Of a stretch of 64,000 nucleotides of DNA, positions 54,996-64,000 are shown piece after piece. Where the stretch lies: contig CP060773.1 in NCBI GenBank assembly GCA_023205875.1, positions 353,211-417,210 on the forward strand, given 5' to 3'. The notes under the pieces were generated by a model. The model had not been told where the DNA came from, did not search any database, and saw only the letters and a program-made list of their open reading frames with translations. Source of the stretch: Chloropicon primus (Eukaryota > Chlorophyta > Chloropicophyceae > Chloropicales > Chloropicaceae). Position 1 is the first letter of the stretch. Each line of letters begins with the position of its first letter. The translations under genes were made by a program, and so were the position numbers.

Positions 54996-57833
54996 TCAAA
55001 CGTTACTGAGCAGCTTCCCGGACAGCTCGTTTATCGTAGCCTTCGCGGGGGCCTTGCCCAGGAAGGGCATCTTGGCAATCGCGCTGTGGTCCTTGGGAAT
55101 CTCCTGGTACTTGCAGAGCAGCCGCCCCAGGACTTGGTTGTTGATGGTGGGGTAAAGAGACAACTTCACCGCGGGGTCCAGGATGCTCTCAGGGGCACAG
55201 CTCAGGAGATAATCCAAGACCTGCACCAAGCCCGCAAAGAGGATGTCCACGTCGTCGTCCTCCAGGGTCTTCACGGCCAAGGCTTTGAGGTGGCGCATGT
55301 CTGCCTTGAGCTGAACCATCGAGATCAGATTGAACCTGGAGACCGCAGAGCAAGAAAGAAGCTGCAAGATGTGGTCCGCGGCGTGTTGGAAGACTTGGCT
55401 GAAGAGGTGCATGTGCAGATACTCCGGCATGTACTTCTTGCTGTCTTGGGACATCTTCTTGATGAATGCCACGATCTCCCTCGCGCACTCCGATTCTTTG
55501 CACACCTCGTCGATGTTCCCGCCTCCCGAGCTGGTGGCCTGGTCCTCCACCAGTTCCATTTCGCCCAAGCTCGATGGGCACCAGTCCATCATGATGTAGT
55601 TGGCGCTGTACGAGTCCACTTTGGCGCACAGAATTTCCAGCACGTTCTCCTCAGTAAGGTCCATGACCTCGTACAGAATGTCAAGAAGGGCCCTTGGCAG
55701 AGACCCGGCTTCCCCGTCCTTCCCCTTCTTCCTCGACACGTACTCTGGCGATTCCATGATGTTGCGGAAGGCCTCCTCAGACTCCCTTCTCATCTCCTTG
55801 GTCGCGGCCACTTGGTCGCCGCGGGAGGAGCAGAGGGTCGCCACGAAGGTCTCCAGGCCGTGGAGGGCAGGGATGAAGCCAAAATAAATGTTTGCCATCA
55901 TCTGCGACGCTTCCCTCAGGTCGTTCTGTTCATCCTTGACCATCTCCTTCACTTGAGGCAGGATCACAAAGTTCGCAATGGAAAGAGCAATGTCACCCAC
56001 CTCAGTAACGGCGTCCTCGTCATAAAAGCTCAGAGGAAAGGTCAAATCCTCGCCGATCCTCGTGCCCTCCACCAAGGAAAGCCCGTCCTTGAGCAACCCC
56101 AACATCAAGTTAACCACTTCAGGAACGCAGGCCGAGTACCGAGCGACCCCCTCCACGCCCCCAAGGTACCAACCCTCCGCGCTTCCCGAGGCCTGGACCT
56201 TGGTCAGGAGGGAAGGCTTCAGCTTGCCCTGCAAATCCTCCTTGCAAATGGCCGTAATCCATTCCGTGGACTCCTTCTGCAGGGTCTCCGCGTATTCCTC
56301 CACGGCCGTGTTAATCAAGGACTTGAGGGGCTCCACGTTCAGACCGAAGTGAGAGGCCACGGTGGAGGCCAAGGCAACGTGCGTGCATATGCCGCAAGCC
56401 TGCGCCAGGAAGTTTGTGCGCGAGGAGAGCCAAGCGGACAGCCGGGCCACCAGAACCTGGAGTGCCTCCTCCCACTCTTCCACGATGTCCTCTGGCGAGA
56501 TCATGCCCTGCGTCGAGTGCAGGACTTTGTCCTCGATGATGATGAACCCCAGTATCCGCTCCATTTGGTCCGAGAACTGATCCAGGAAGGGCGAGGAACC
56601 GCCTTTTTGCTCCAGGTCGCTCCTCAGCTGCAGACGCCTTTGGTGCCTGTAGTTGTTGGCAAAGGTCTCGTCCATCCCCAAGCGGGAGTAAAGGTACCTG
56701 CAGCGGTGGAGGATGGTGAAGTCAAGATCAGAGAGCACCCCGTCTTTCCCGTCCTCGTCATCCTCCCGCAGACCAACCGCAAACCCATTCTCCCCGTCCG
56801 CGCCCCCAGCATCTTCCCGCTCGAATGGGTTTGTGCTCTTCCCCTCCCTACCCTGCTCGCTTCCCTCCAGCGCCTTGGCCAGCATGTCCTTCAGGGGCAG
56901 GCCCCAGTCCTCTCTCACCCGCTTGAGGGTCTCCTGGTGCCTCGCGATCGTCCCCGCCGCCCCTTTCATCCTCCTCCTCACCTGGTCCAGCTTCCGCCGG
57001 GCCACGCTCCTCTGCTGCGTCCTGGCATTCAGGAGCCACTTGTTGAACTCCTCGCTGGTCCTCGACAGAAGCCGCAGCCTGACGTCCGAGATAGCCTCCA
57101 CGAGCCACCGGTCGAATTCCTTCCCTCCGACGCCGTTCGCTGCCTCCGCGTGGGAAGCTTTCGTCAGACCTTGCCTCTTCTGCTCCCTCTCTTGGTCCAG
57201 AAGCTCCAGCAGGTCCAGCACCTCGAAGCCCTCCAAGGCGTTGCTCCCCTTCTCCGCGCTGCATAGCAGCTCAAGCACCTGTATCGTCGACTCCAGCTCC
57301 ACCCTCGCCTTGTTGTGGGCCTCCACCGCACCGTAGCACGCCGCGAGGTCGTTCAGCAGCTTGAGCTCCGGCTCGTTCCTCTTGACCACAAAATCGCAAT
57401 GCTTCTCGATCTGCCTCTTCAGCTGCTCCGCTTCCACTTTTATCCCACTCAACTCGTCCATCGTTTCCACAAAGTCACTGCAGTTCTTCCTGCACAGGAG
57501 CTCTATCTCTTTGCTGTCCTCCGCTATGCACAAGTCCAACGCCCGTTGCACCGCCTCCTCCCCTTCCCCCTCTTCCTCCGCATCCACTCCTCCTCCTCCT
57601 CCTCCTCTCACGCAAACTCCTCCACCATCCTCATCCCCATCCCCATCCCCTTCCCCTTTGCTGGTCTCCTGGAGCTCGAGTGCAGCGCGGAGGACGGTGG
57701 TGAGGTCCTGGTGGTCCAGCGCCCTGGAGACGCGCTCGGACAACCGCTCTACGTACTTGCTCGCCGTGCTCTCCTCCTCCGCCGCCTCATGCTGGTGGTG
57801 GTGGTGGTGGTGGTGGTCCGCCCTCGTCGCCAT
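54996..57833 (-). CDS. SEC15: Exocyst complex subunit SEC15
   Basis: Single exon, 945 residues from ATG 57833 (MATRADHHHHHHHQHE, a His run coded by a GTG/GGT microsatellite). The frame stays open further upstream but there it is encoded by tandem repeats. Exocyst EXOC6/SEC15 features are IELLCRKNCSDFVETMDELS, an EAEQLKRQIEKHCDFVVKR coiled coil, the helical rods with LEGSEQGREGK, FGLNVEPLKSLINTAVEEYA and ACVPEVVNLMLGLLKDGLSL, and the C-terminal helical bundle (HLFSQVFQHAADHILQLLSC, ISMVQLKADMRHLKALA). SEC15 binds active Rab GTPases on secretory vesicles and tethers them to the plasma membrane. An acidic, Gly-rich stretch (GEGDGDGDEDGGGVCVRGGG) near residue 55 is repeat-encoded and probably variable. 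Confidence 0.9.
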   Translation of the reverse strand: MATRADHHHHHHHQHEAAEEESTASKYVERLSERVSRALDHQDLTTVLRAALELQETSKGEGDGDGDEDGGGVCVRGGGGGGVDAEEEGEGEEAVQRALDLCIAEDSKEIELLCRKNCSDFVETMDELSGIKVEAEQLKRQIEKHCDFVVKRNEPELKLLNDLAACYGAVEAHNKARVELESTIQVLELLCSAEKGSNALEGFEVLDLLELLDQEREQKRQGLTKASHAEAANGVGGKEFDRWLVEAISDVRLRLLSRTSEEFNKWLLNARTQQRSVARRKLDQVRRRMKGAAGTIARHQETLKRVREDWGLPLKDMLAKALEGSEQGREGKSTNPFEREDAGGADGENGFAVGLREDDEDGKDGVLSDLDFTILHRCRYLYSRLGMDETFANNYRHQRRLQLRSDLEQKGGSSPFLDQFSDQMERILGFIIIEDKVLHSTQGMISPEDIVEEWEEALQVLVARLSAWLSSRTNFLAQACGICTHVALASTVASHFGLNVEPLKSLINTAVEEYAETLQKESTEWITAICKEDLQGKLKPSLLTKVQASGSAEGWYLGGVEGVARYSACVPEVVNLMLGLLKDGLSLVEGTRIGEDLTFPLSFYDEDAVTEVGDIALSIANFVILPQVKEMVKDEQNDLREASQMMANIYFGFIPALHGLETFVATLCSSRGDQVAATKEMRRESEEAFRNIMESPEYVSRKKGKDGEAGSLPRALLDILYEVMDLTEENVLEILCAKVDSYSANYIMMDWCPSSLGEMELVEDQATSSGGGNIDEVCKESECAREIVAFIKKMSQDSKKYMPEYLHMHLFSQVFQHAADHILQLLSCSAVSRFNLISMVQLKADMRHLKALAVKTLEDDDVDILFAGLVQVLDYLLSCAPESILDPAVKLSLYPTINNQVLGRLLCKYQEIPKDHSAIAKMPFLGKAPAKATINELSGKLLSNV

Positions 57834-58165
57834 CCTCCTTCCTCTGGTTCTGGCCTTGTCTGCTCTGCTGAAGGGAGAGGAGTGTGACATGAGGAGGAGG
57901 GAGGAGGGGGAGGACAATGGGAGCAAGGTCTGGACAACCAATCTGCATGCAAGAATCTGGAACGCTTCCTTGGGACTCTCTCTCTCTCTGGCCTGTCTGG
58001 CTTGCTTGGCCTTGTCTGCTCTGCTGAAGGGAGAGGAGTGTGACATGAGGAGGAGGAGGGAGGAGGGGGAGAGAGAGAGAGAGGGAGGACAATGATATAC
58101 AAGGTCAGGATCATGATCTACATTCACTGATCTACATTCACTTTCTTGGATTCATTTGAAACGGC
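57834..58165. repeat. Intergenic with ~154-base tandem duplication
   Basis: The string TTGTCTGCTCTGCTGAAGGG, GAGAGGAGTGTGACATGAGG recurs at about 57857 and 58011, each followed by GGAGGAGG-type runs. No gene seen; a copy of ATCTACATTCACT is duplicated at 58113-58143. Confidence 0.8.
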
Positions 58166-59740
58166 CTAAAAGTCAGCGTGCGGCAGGGGTTCGGAGAAGG
58201 TGCAATCCACGCTGTACCTCCCTCCGGTGCCGGTGCCGGTGCCGAGGGAGGTGGCAGTGGGGAAGAGGCCCTCCGTATGGATGCTGGAGAACAACAAGTC
58301 GTCATACGAGCTCAGTTCCGCGCCAAAGCTGGTGTCCAGATCGTTCAGGAAGTCATCCATCTCACTATTCTTCGCCTTTTCGCTGCCGTGGCTGATCGGC
58401 GGCCACTGCTGGAAACAAGGGCCTTGCTGGCTCCGGCTCTTTCTGTGCCTCGGCGTCTTGAGGTCGTTGCTGCTGCTGTTGTTGTTGGCGGTGAAGGTGC
58501 TGCGCTCCGAGTACGACGAGGAACCGCCCCAAGCCATGTGGGAGTTCATCGACAAGACCGAGAAGTGCTGGTCGTTGTGCGCAAAGGTGAACCCGTTGCT
58601 GGGTCCGGGCTCGGCGTACGCGAGATCCGCCGAGAGCAAGGTCGAGTCCGGGCTGATCCCCATGGAGTTCAGCTGCTTCCTCTTGGCCGCGGCTGCCTTG
58701 CCTGCCTGCGCTCTCGGAATCCACTCCGCGTTGGAGGCCCTGTCGGCCTTGGGAGCGGCCTTCCTCAGCGACGAGTCCCTCTCGGACGCGGCGGAGTTGG
58801 ATCTCGCGAGGCCGCCGGGGCCCAGCGCCTTCCCGCGCGAGGAGGCGTCCCCCAGGTCGTCGCCCACCCTCCCGCTGCTCGCGCGGAGGACGGGCTCGCT
58901 GGCCGCCGGTCTGATGGATCCCTTCCCCTCCTTGACGAGCTCCCTGGTCAGCTCCTTGGCCTCCTCCTCCGTGGTCAGCTTCCTGAAGGTGATCAGGAAG
59001 TCCTCCCTCCTGCCGGTCCTGATCGCGGCCAGGATGGGGTCCTCGGCATAGCTCTCCGCGGGAAAATTCAGCCTGGCCTCGCTGCCCCGCAGGAACAGGG
59101 CTCCCCTGTCGTAAGCCCTCGCAGCATTCGTCGGGTTCGTGAAGTACCCGAGGTGGAGCTGCTTGCCCTTCTCCCCGCCCTCCAGCGTGCCCCCCCTCGC
59201 CCACACGTGCGCCTCCCACTTCTTCCTTCGGTACTGGGAGATCCCGATCAGCTTGTCGGCTCCCCCACCCCCCCTCTTCGACCCCCTCTCCGACGTGTTC
59301 GGGCTCGCCATTGGGGACTTGGTGATCCCCTTCCCCTTGCCCCTCACCTGGCTCGGCTTGGGCTTCCTCCTGCCCCCGGCCTTGGCCTTGGAAGGGCTCC
59401 GAGCCGGAGCGGCCTGCGTCGCCGCCGCCGCCGGCTGGTCCAACCTGCTCGCGTGGTAGATCACCCCCCCCAGCCCGAAGCAAGTGTCCTCGTACTCCCT
59501 GCTTCCCAAACCATGCTTCCCGAACAGGGGCTTCCCGCCCCTCACCGTCTCGTCCTTCCCCCCACCCAAAGGAGGAGCGGCACCCAAAGGAGGAGCGGCA
59601 CCCAAAGGAGCGGCATCGGGGTAGCCCTGGTCGTGGTGCGCCAACGCACTCCGCACCGCCCAGTGCCCCGGTCCATCCCCCGGCGTCGTGTAGTCCAACA
59701 TCCCGGGCAAGATCGGCACCGGCGTCGGCGTCGGCGTCAT
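58166..59740 (-). CDS. AP2/ERF-domain transcription factor, single AP2 domain
   Basis: Single exon, 524 residues from ATG 59740 (MTPTPTPVPILPGM). The AP2 domain lies at about 163-225: LIGISQYRRKKWEAHVWARG, GKQLHLGYFTNPTNAARAYD, and RGSEARLNFPAESY, with the three-strand sheet and helix signatures (LGYF, AARAYD, NFP). Upstream is a Gly/Lys/Arg-rich region (KPKPSQVRGKGKG) that may aid DNA binding or nuclear import; downstream, KLTTEEEAKELTRELVKEGK, a long Ser/Ala-rich part, a poly-Ser/Asn run and an acidic end (EMDDFLNDLDTSFGAELSSY DDLLF) resembling an activation domain. AP2 factors are typical of the green lineage and regulate transcription via GCC-like boxes; target unknown. Repeats of PLGAAPPLGAAPP and a run encoding TPTPTPV are slippage-prone. 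Confidence 0.9.
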   Translation of the reverse strand: MTPTPTPVPILPGMLDYTTPGDGPGHWAVRSALAHHDQGYPDAAPLGAAPPLGAAPPLGGGKDETVRGGKPLFGKHGLGSREYEDTCFGLGGVIYHASRLDQPAAAATQAAPARSPSKAKAGGRRKPKPSQVRGKGKGITKSPMASPNTSERGSKRGGGGADKLIGISQYRRKKWEAHVWARGGTLEGGEKGKQLHLGYFTNPTNAARAYDRGALFLRGSEARLNFPAESYAEDPILAAIRTGRREDFLITFRKLTTEEEAKELTRELVKEGKGSIRPAASEPVLRASSGRVGDDLGDASSRGKALGPGGLARSNSAASERDSSLRKAAPKADRASNAEWIPRAQAGKAAAAKRKQLNSMGISPDSTLLSADLAYAEPGPSNGFTFAHNDQHFSVLSMNSHMAWGGSSSYSERSTFTANNNSSSNDLKTPRHRKSRSQQGPCFQQWPPISHGSEKAKNSEMDDFLNDLDTSFGAELSSYDDLLFSSIHTEGLFPTATSLGTGTGTGGRYSVDCTFSEPLPHADF

Positions 59741-60891
59741 CCTCTCCAAAGCAAGCAAGTCAACACCAAAAAAAAGAAAAACAACCCAAAGCCCCAAGGT
59801 GACAACCGGAAGAAGAGAAGAGAAAGAACCCCCCAAGTCCCTCTCGGAGTCGGAGTCGGAGTCGGAGTCGGAGTCGGAGTGGGCGTTCGCCACCCCAGTG
59901 CACCCCGTCCCTCTCCCGCGGCGTCCCAAACCTCAACCTCAACAACCTCCTCAGGGGCCGGCCGCGTTCGGACGTTACACAAAAACTCCAAACGTAACGC
60001 CCTCCGCCCCTCCGTCCATTTTTTGTGTACATTTTGCGTGTTCCAAATGGGTTTGGTTTGGGTTTGGGGGGACGAAAAGGGTTTTGAGGTCGTGTAGGTT
60101 TCCCGTTGTAAACGTTTCTCATGGAAGGTTTCTGGCTGAGAATAGAGTTCACCACGTGCGAAAAGGGCGGAGGGTGGTGGTAGCTGCTACAGACCGGAGG
60201 AGGAGGCTACGGCCGAGGGCTACGGCGAAACCACCACCGGTCGATCAAGATAAGACCCTCTCCTCTGGGAGGACGGAGGACGGAGGACAACCTTTAAGAA
60301 CAGCCTCCCTTCCCTTCCAACGACAACTGCACTTGGGGAACTGACTTGGCTTGGTGCCGGGTCAGGGCGGAGAAGATAGGAGGCTAGGCAGGCCACACAT
60401 CATCAGCATGGACAAAGACGACGAACAATCGGGTGGAACAAGCTCCCTTCCAACGACAACTTCAGTTCGAAAGACCTGCCTGCTGGTTTCCAAAGATGGG
60501 GACCGGACCGGACCTACGCTATAACCTCCCAACGGACTTGATCCACCACCACACTCGCTTGGGTGCCTGGGACCAAGACACCCACAAGACAAAAGAAGAA
60601 GGGAAGAAGAAGAAGTCTCCCAAAAAGGATAGGATCCGACAATCAATCTACCTAAAAAATTATTTTCAATTGTTTTCGCTTTCGTTGTGTCTATTTCCTC
60701 GGCGGCGGAAGTTGCGGAATCATCCGTCCGCCTCCCACCGCCGCCACCAACCCACCTCTCCTTTCTCTCCGTCTCCCAGTCTCCCTGTGTCTCGTCTAAC
60801 CTCGCTCCTTCCGGAATCCACCATAAAACAATCAAGGGGGCGCGCGCGCGCCAGCTCCCGCCCCGCCGGAGCGGCGGCGCTCTCCACGGGC
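59741..60891. other. Intergenic between AP2 and rhodanese genes
   Basis: A GTCGGA hexamer run (59847-59880) and two copies of CCCTTCCAACGACAACT (60312, 60450) lie here. The latter is followed by TCAGTTCGAAAGACC. Open stretches exist on both strands but none looks coding. The 3' end of the rhodanese gene is GC-rich (CGCGCG at 60841). Confidence 0.5.
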
Positions 60892-62089
60892 TCAGGCGCT
60901 GGCCTTGACGGCGTCCTCCCACTTGATCCAGGTCTGCATGTCGACGCTGTCGATGTGCATGTCCACCTTGTCGACGGGGGTGAACCCGGCTCCGGTGGTG
61001 TGGACGCCCAAGGCGTCGCCGTCGGCGGTGTACACGGTGGAGTACTTGACGGTCTGCCCCCTGCGGACCAGGAGCAAAAGGAAAGAAGAAGAACTCGGGT
61101 TGTCAGACGTCGTCGGCGTCGCCGGGGCCGAGGGGGGGAACGCACGAAGAAGAGCAAGTCCCCTCCTCCTCCCAAGTCACGCGCTTCAGACTTACCTTCT
61201 CTCGATCCTGTTCTGCTTTGGGTAGGGCTTGAAGAAGAAGTTCCACTCGATGAATCCTCCCTTGAGGCCCACGATGTTGGTGTACCCCTCCGCGTCCAAA
61301 AGCATCAGGACCTGGATGGCCCTCTGGGTGCCGTCGGAGCACACCACCAGGATCGGGGTGTCCTTGTCAGGGAAGGCCTCCTTGATCTGGTCCATGAACT
61401 TCGGGTTGGCGGTCTGGGTGACCTCCAGCTCGGCCGGGGAGACGCTCAGGTTCCACTTCCTCACCGTGTCGATCAGAGGAATGTTCACGGCCCTCGGGGT
61501 CTGCCCGTCGCTCTCGACCTCCGGCACGGAGCGCACGTCCAGGTACTGGTACCCCTCCTCGTACAGGCACTGGAGGCCACCAAAGAGCGTGGCAACGAAA
61601 GAGAGAGAGAGAGAGAGGCAAGAGAAGGTTTCCAGGCAGCGAGGCGTCAGTCAGCCAGAGGTCTTCGTCGGTCGGTGACGGGCACACCAGCGCGAGGATG
61701 CGAGCGAACCAACTGGGCTACTACTTCTGCGCGCAGAACACGCCCACGCCCGTCGCCCTGCTGCTGCTGCTGTTGTTGCTGTTGGTGGTGTTGTTGGACA
61801 CCTCACTTACCCTGCCCTCCTCGACGTTGGCGACTCCCTTGTCCGGGAAGGCGGCCATGACCTCCTCGATGAAGTCAGGGTCGGGCCAGATCTTCGGCTC
61901 GGGCTCCGGCTCCTCCTGGTACGCTGGGTAGCCCCTCACCCTCATGTCGCGAGGCACCACGACCCTCCTGCTCACCCCGTTACTCGTGTTGGTGTTGCTC
62001 GTGTTGGTGTTGGTGTGTGTCCTCGCCATCCTCCTGGCTCCGACCTTGCCCACCAAGCACTGCTTCATCGTAACCCTCGTGGTCGCCAT
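60892..62089 (-). CDS. Plastid-type rhodanese-like protein, three exons
   Basis: Exons 62089-61811, 61569-61196 and 61060-60892 (GTAAGT donors, CCAG and GCAG acceptors) encode 273 residues. Residues 1-60 are basic with Thr/Asn repeats (RTHTNTNTSNTNTSNG), a likely plastid transit peptide. The rhodanese domain starts near CLYEEGYQYLDVRSVPE, continues PRAVNIPLIDTV and FMDQIKEAFPDKDTPILVV, and has the active loop CSDGTQRA with the catalytic Cys and the loop Arg, then LLDAEGYTNIVGLKGGFIEW. The C-terminal exon adds VKYSTVYTADGDALGVH, GFTPVDKVDMHIDS and WIKWEDAVKASA. Similar thylakoid rhodanese-like proteins of plants lack a settled role; sulfur transfer or redox sensing are candidates. PDPDFIEEVMAAFPDK in exon 1 resembles FMDQIKEAFPDK in exon 2. 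Confidence 0.88.
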
Positions 62090-63340
62090 CTTCGCTCCGT
62101 CCAGGCGTCGTGTTTTGTCCAGCACTCCACTCGTCCTCGTCGTCGTCCTCGTCGTTGTCTCTCCCTCTCGCTCGCTCTCCTCCGAAGAAAGATCTCCTTT
62201 CCTTTCGGTCGTTCTCAGCCTTTCGTTTCAGATAAAATAGAGAGCACGAAATGCATGGGGAACCCTGAGGGAGGAGGGGTTGGAGGACACCATGGAGGGA
62301 GGCCAGGGGACTTGTGTTCCAGGTGTGTTTGGGGGTCTGTGTGGGTCCAATTGGGGGCCTTGGAATGTCTTGTTCTCACTCGTTTTGCTCCATGACGTTG
62401 AATGGGAGGAGGGGCCCAGATGATGATGTGTGCTTGGGTCCGGGCACTGGCGTCGAGGGGTGAGAGAGGAGAGGTGTTCTTGGGGCAATGCAGGAGAGTG
62501 GGAGGGGAAAGGAGGCAACGAGAGGTGGTTATGGGTAGTTGTTCGTGGATTGGATCATCTGTGTTTGGTACATGCTGACTTGATTGTGTAATGTAGGTGT
62601 GTATGATATGATTCTGTTGCTATTATTGTCCATTTTGGGGCCTACTTTTTGGTACGAATAGTGGAGTGACGGATCCAGTTCGTGTCCGATGGCTATTAAA
62701 CTTTGTCAGAAGCGGCTTGTATTTTATATTTGGATACTCCTTTAATATTGTGTATCTTCCCGTCGTCCTTGAACCTGTAGAGGTCCATCTGTCGGACCAC
62801 TAAAACCCAAACCACAGACCTCCATGGATGATGATGATGTTGTGTGAATGGAGTCCGTGATGGAGAGACCTGTTCCGGGTGGAGTGCAATCTAGGGCACC
62901 AGAGAATAACGAGGTCCAATCGTAAACCTTACCCTGATCCACTCTTCTGCTGGAATCCGTCGTCTTATGCGACCTGGTTTAGGGCCGACTAAAAGCCAGA
63001 TCACACTTAAGACTTATACCAGAAAGAAAAAGTGCGGTGGCTGGAGGCACCACGGAAAGCTTGTATGATGCGGCGGTGTCTTTCACTTAGGCTTCTTTTG
63101 TTCTCCGGCTCCTTTCCTTGGCCAGGACTTCCTTCCTTCCTTCCTCGGGCAAACCCTACTCAAGGCACTTCGGACCCACGAGAGGGCCTTTTAGGCGTTA
63201 GGTTTTAGGACTCCCAAGGCTTTAGGAAACGCGGTGACTCGGAGGCACCATGGAAAGCTTGGATGATGCGACGGTGTCTTTCTCTTAGGCTTCTTTTGTT
63301 CTCCGGCTCCTTTCCTTGGCCAGGTCGTCCTTCCATAGGT
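62090..63340. other. Gene-poor subtelomeric DNA
   Basis: 1.25 kb with no supported gene and, from about 62550, a lower GC content. It contains the 195-base duplication at 63036-63330 and scattered GTTAGG/TTTAGG words that foreshadow the telomere. Confidence 0.6.
63030..63325. repeat. 195-base subtelomeric tandem duplication
   Basis: GGAGGCACCACGGAAAGCTT and ATGATGCGGCGGTGTCTTTC, then TTCTCCGGCTCCTTTCC and TTGGCCAGG, occur at about 63045 and again, with a few changes, at about 63240. The CGGAAAGCTTG part resembles the core of the shared upstream motif. Confidence 0.85.
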
Positions 63341-64000
63341 TTAGGCTTGTAGGTTTGTAGGTTTGTAGGTTTTAGGTTTAGGTTTAGGTTTTAGGTTTTA
63401 GGTTTTAGGTTTAGGTTTTAGGTTTTAGGTTTAGGTTTTAGGTTTTAGGTTTTAGGTTTTAGGTTTTAGGTTTTAGGTTTTAGGTTTAGGTTTTAGGTTT
63501 TAGGTTTTAGGCTTTAGGCTTTAGGCCTTAGGCTTTAGGTTTTAGGCCTTAGGTTTTAGGCCCAGGCTTTAGGTTTAGGCAGGTTTTAGGCAGGTTTTAG
63601 GTTTTAGGTTTAGGTTTTAGGTTTTAGGTTTTAGGTTTTAGGTTTTAGGTTTTAGGTTTTAGGTTTTAGGTTTTAGGTTTTAGGTTTTAGGTTTTAGGTT
63701 TTAGGTTTTAGGTTTTAGGTTTTAGGTTTTAGGTTTTAGGTTTTAGGTTTTAGGTTTTAGGTTTTAGGTTTTAGGTTTTAGGTTTTAGGTTTTAGGTTTT
63801 AGGTTTTAGGTTTTAGGTTTTAGGTTTTAGGTTTTAGGTTTTAGGTTTTAGGTTTTAGGTTTTAGGTTTAGGTTTTAGGTTTTAGGTTTTAGGTTTTTTA
63901 GGTTTTAGGTTTTAGGTTTTAGGTTTTAGGTTTTAGGTTTTTAGGTTTTAGGTTTTAGGTTTTAGGTTTTAGGTTTTAGGTTTTAGGTTTTAGGTTTTAG
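63341..64000 (+). repeat. Telomere, TTTTAGG repeats
   Basis: Nearly pure TTTTAGG runs to the window end, with G-rich strand toward the terminus, as at a right chromosome end. The inner 250 bases mix variants TTTAGG, CTTTAGG, CCTTAGG and TGTAGG; the outer ~400 bases are almost homogeneous, with rare TTTAGG and longer-T units. Confidence 0.97.

Noticed and set aside
57834-58127. N-terminal extension of SEC15
   Set aside because: It is encoded by a tandem duplication and contains duplicated MSHSSPFSRADKA; the conserved protein begins after ATG 57833.
59741-59929. N-terminal extension of the AP2 factor with an SDSDSD run and a hydrophobic stretch
   Set aside because: Repeat-encoded, and an internal membrane-like segment would not suit a transcription factor; ATG 59740 is preferred.
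1-64000. tRNA, rRNA or spliceosomal RNA genes
   Set aside because: I looked for tRNA B-box-like GGTTCGA words with matching arms and for conserved U6 starts and saw none that hold up; a covariance search would be needed to be sure.

Overview
This is the right-hand end of a nuclear chromosome of a small, gene-dense, intron-poor eukaryotic alga. The last ~640 bases are a telomere (G-rich strand running to the end, unit TTTTAGG). Genes are unmistakably eukaryotic (IRE1, SEC23, SEC15/exocyst, 40S ribosomal protein SA, LC8 dynein light chain, a NEK10-like kinase, Hikeshi, Mog1, COMMD). Several point to a plastid: a FKBP with a twin-arginine lumenal signal, a rhodanese with a transit-like leader, a bacterial-type LeuRS, an RsuA-type pseudouridine synthase, and an AP2/ERF transcription factor. 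I infer a green-lineage unicellular alga (a picoprasinophyte such as Chloropicophyceae would fit), but the sequence alone does not prove the species.

Layout. 1-3630 (minus): the 5' part of a very large, visibly AT-richer gene for a membrane-anchored, repeat-built (beta-helix-like) surface protein that runs off the left edge. 4.7-14 kb: Hikeshi, a BIVM-like protein, a 93-residue protein, a bestrophin, a TMEM97/EXPERA protein and a PUS1-type pseudouridine synthase. 14.3-21 kb: lumenal FKBP, a 1323-residue IRE1 carrying two C-terminal CCCH zinc fingers, and an STI1-domain protein. 21.6-35 kb: a type II membrane protein, a divergent pair of single-span membrane proteins, RsuA-like synthase, a cyclic-nucleotide-gated K+ channel, Mog1, a multi-span membrane protein, a plastid-like membrane protein and a COMM-domain fragment. 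35.9-50.4 kb: LeuRS, RPSA, SEC23, Nudix hydrolase, LC8, NEK10-like kinase. 50.9-62.1 kb: GDPD, a low-complexity coiled-coil protein, SEC15, AP2 factor, rhodanese. 62.1-64 kb: gene-free subtelomere and telomere.

Many genes are single-exon; where introns occur they have GTGAGT/GTAAGT donors, are often 50-310 bases, and several contain microsatellites. Convergent gene ends are commonly only 40-150 bases apart. A recurring ~40-base motif lies upstream of most start codons in a fixed orientation relative to the gene, which looks like a shared promoter or 5'-leader element. Functionally the window mixes secretory-pathway genes (IRE1, SEC23, SEC15, TMEM97, surface protein), nuclear import (Hikeshi, Mog1), organelle translation and RNA modification, and plastid proteins; there is no sign of an operon-like functional cluster.
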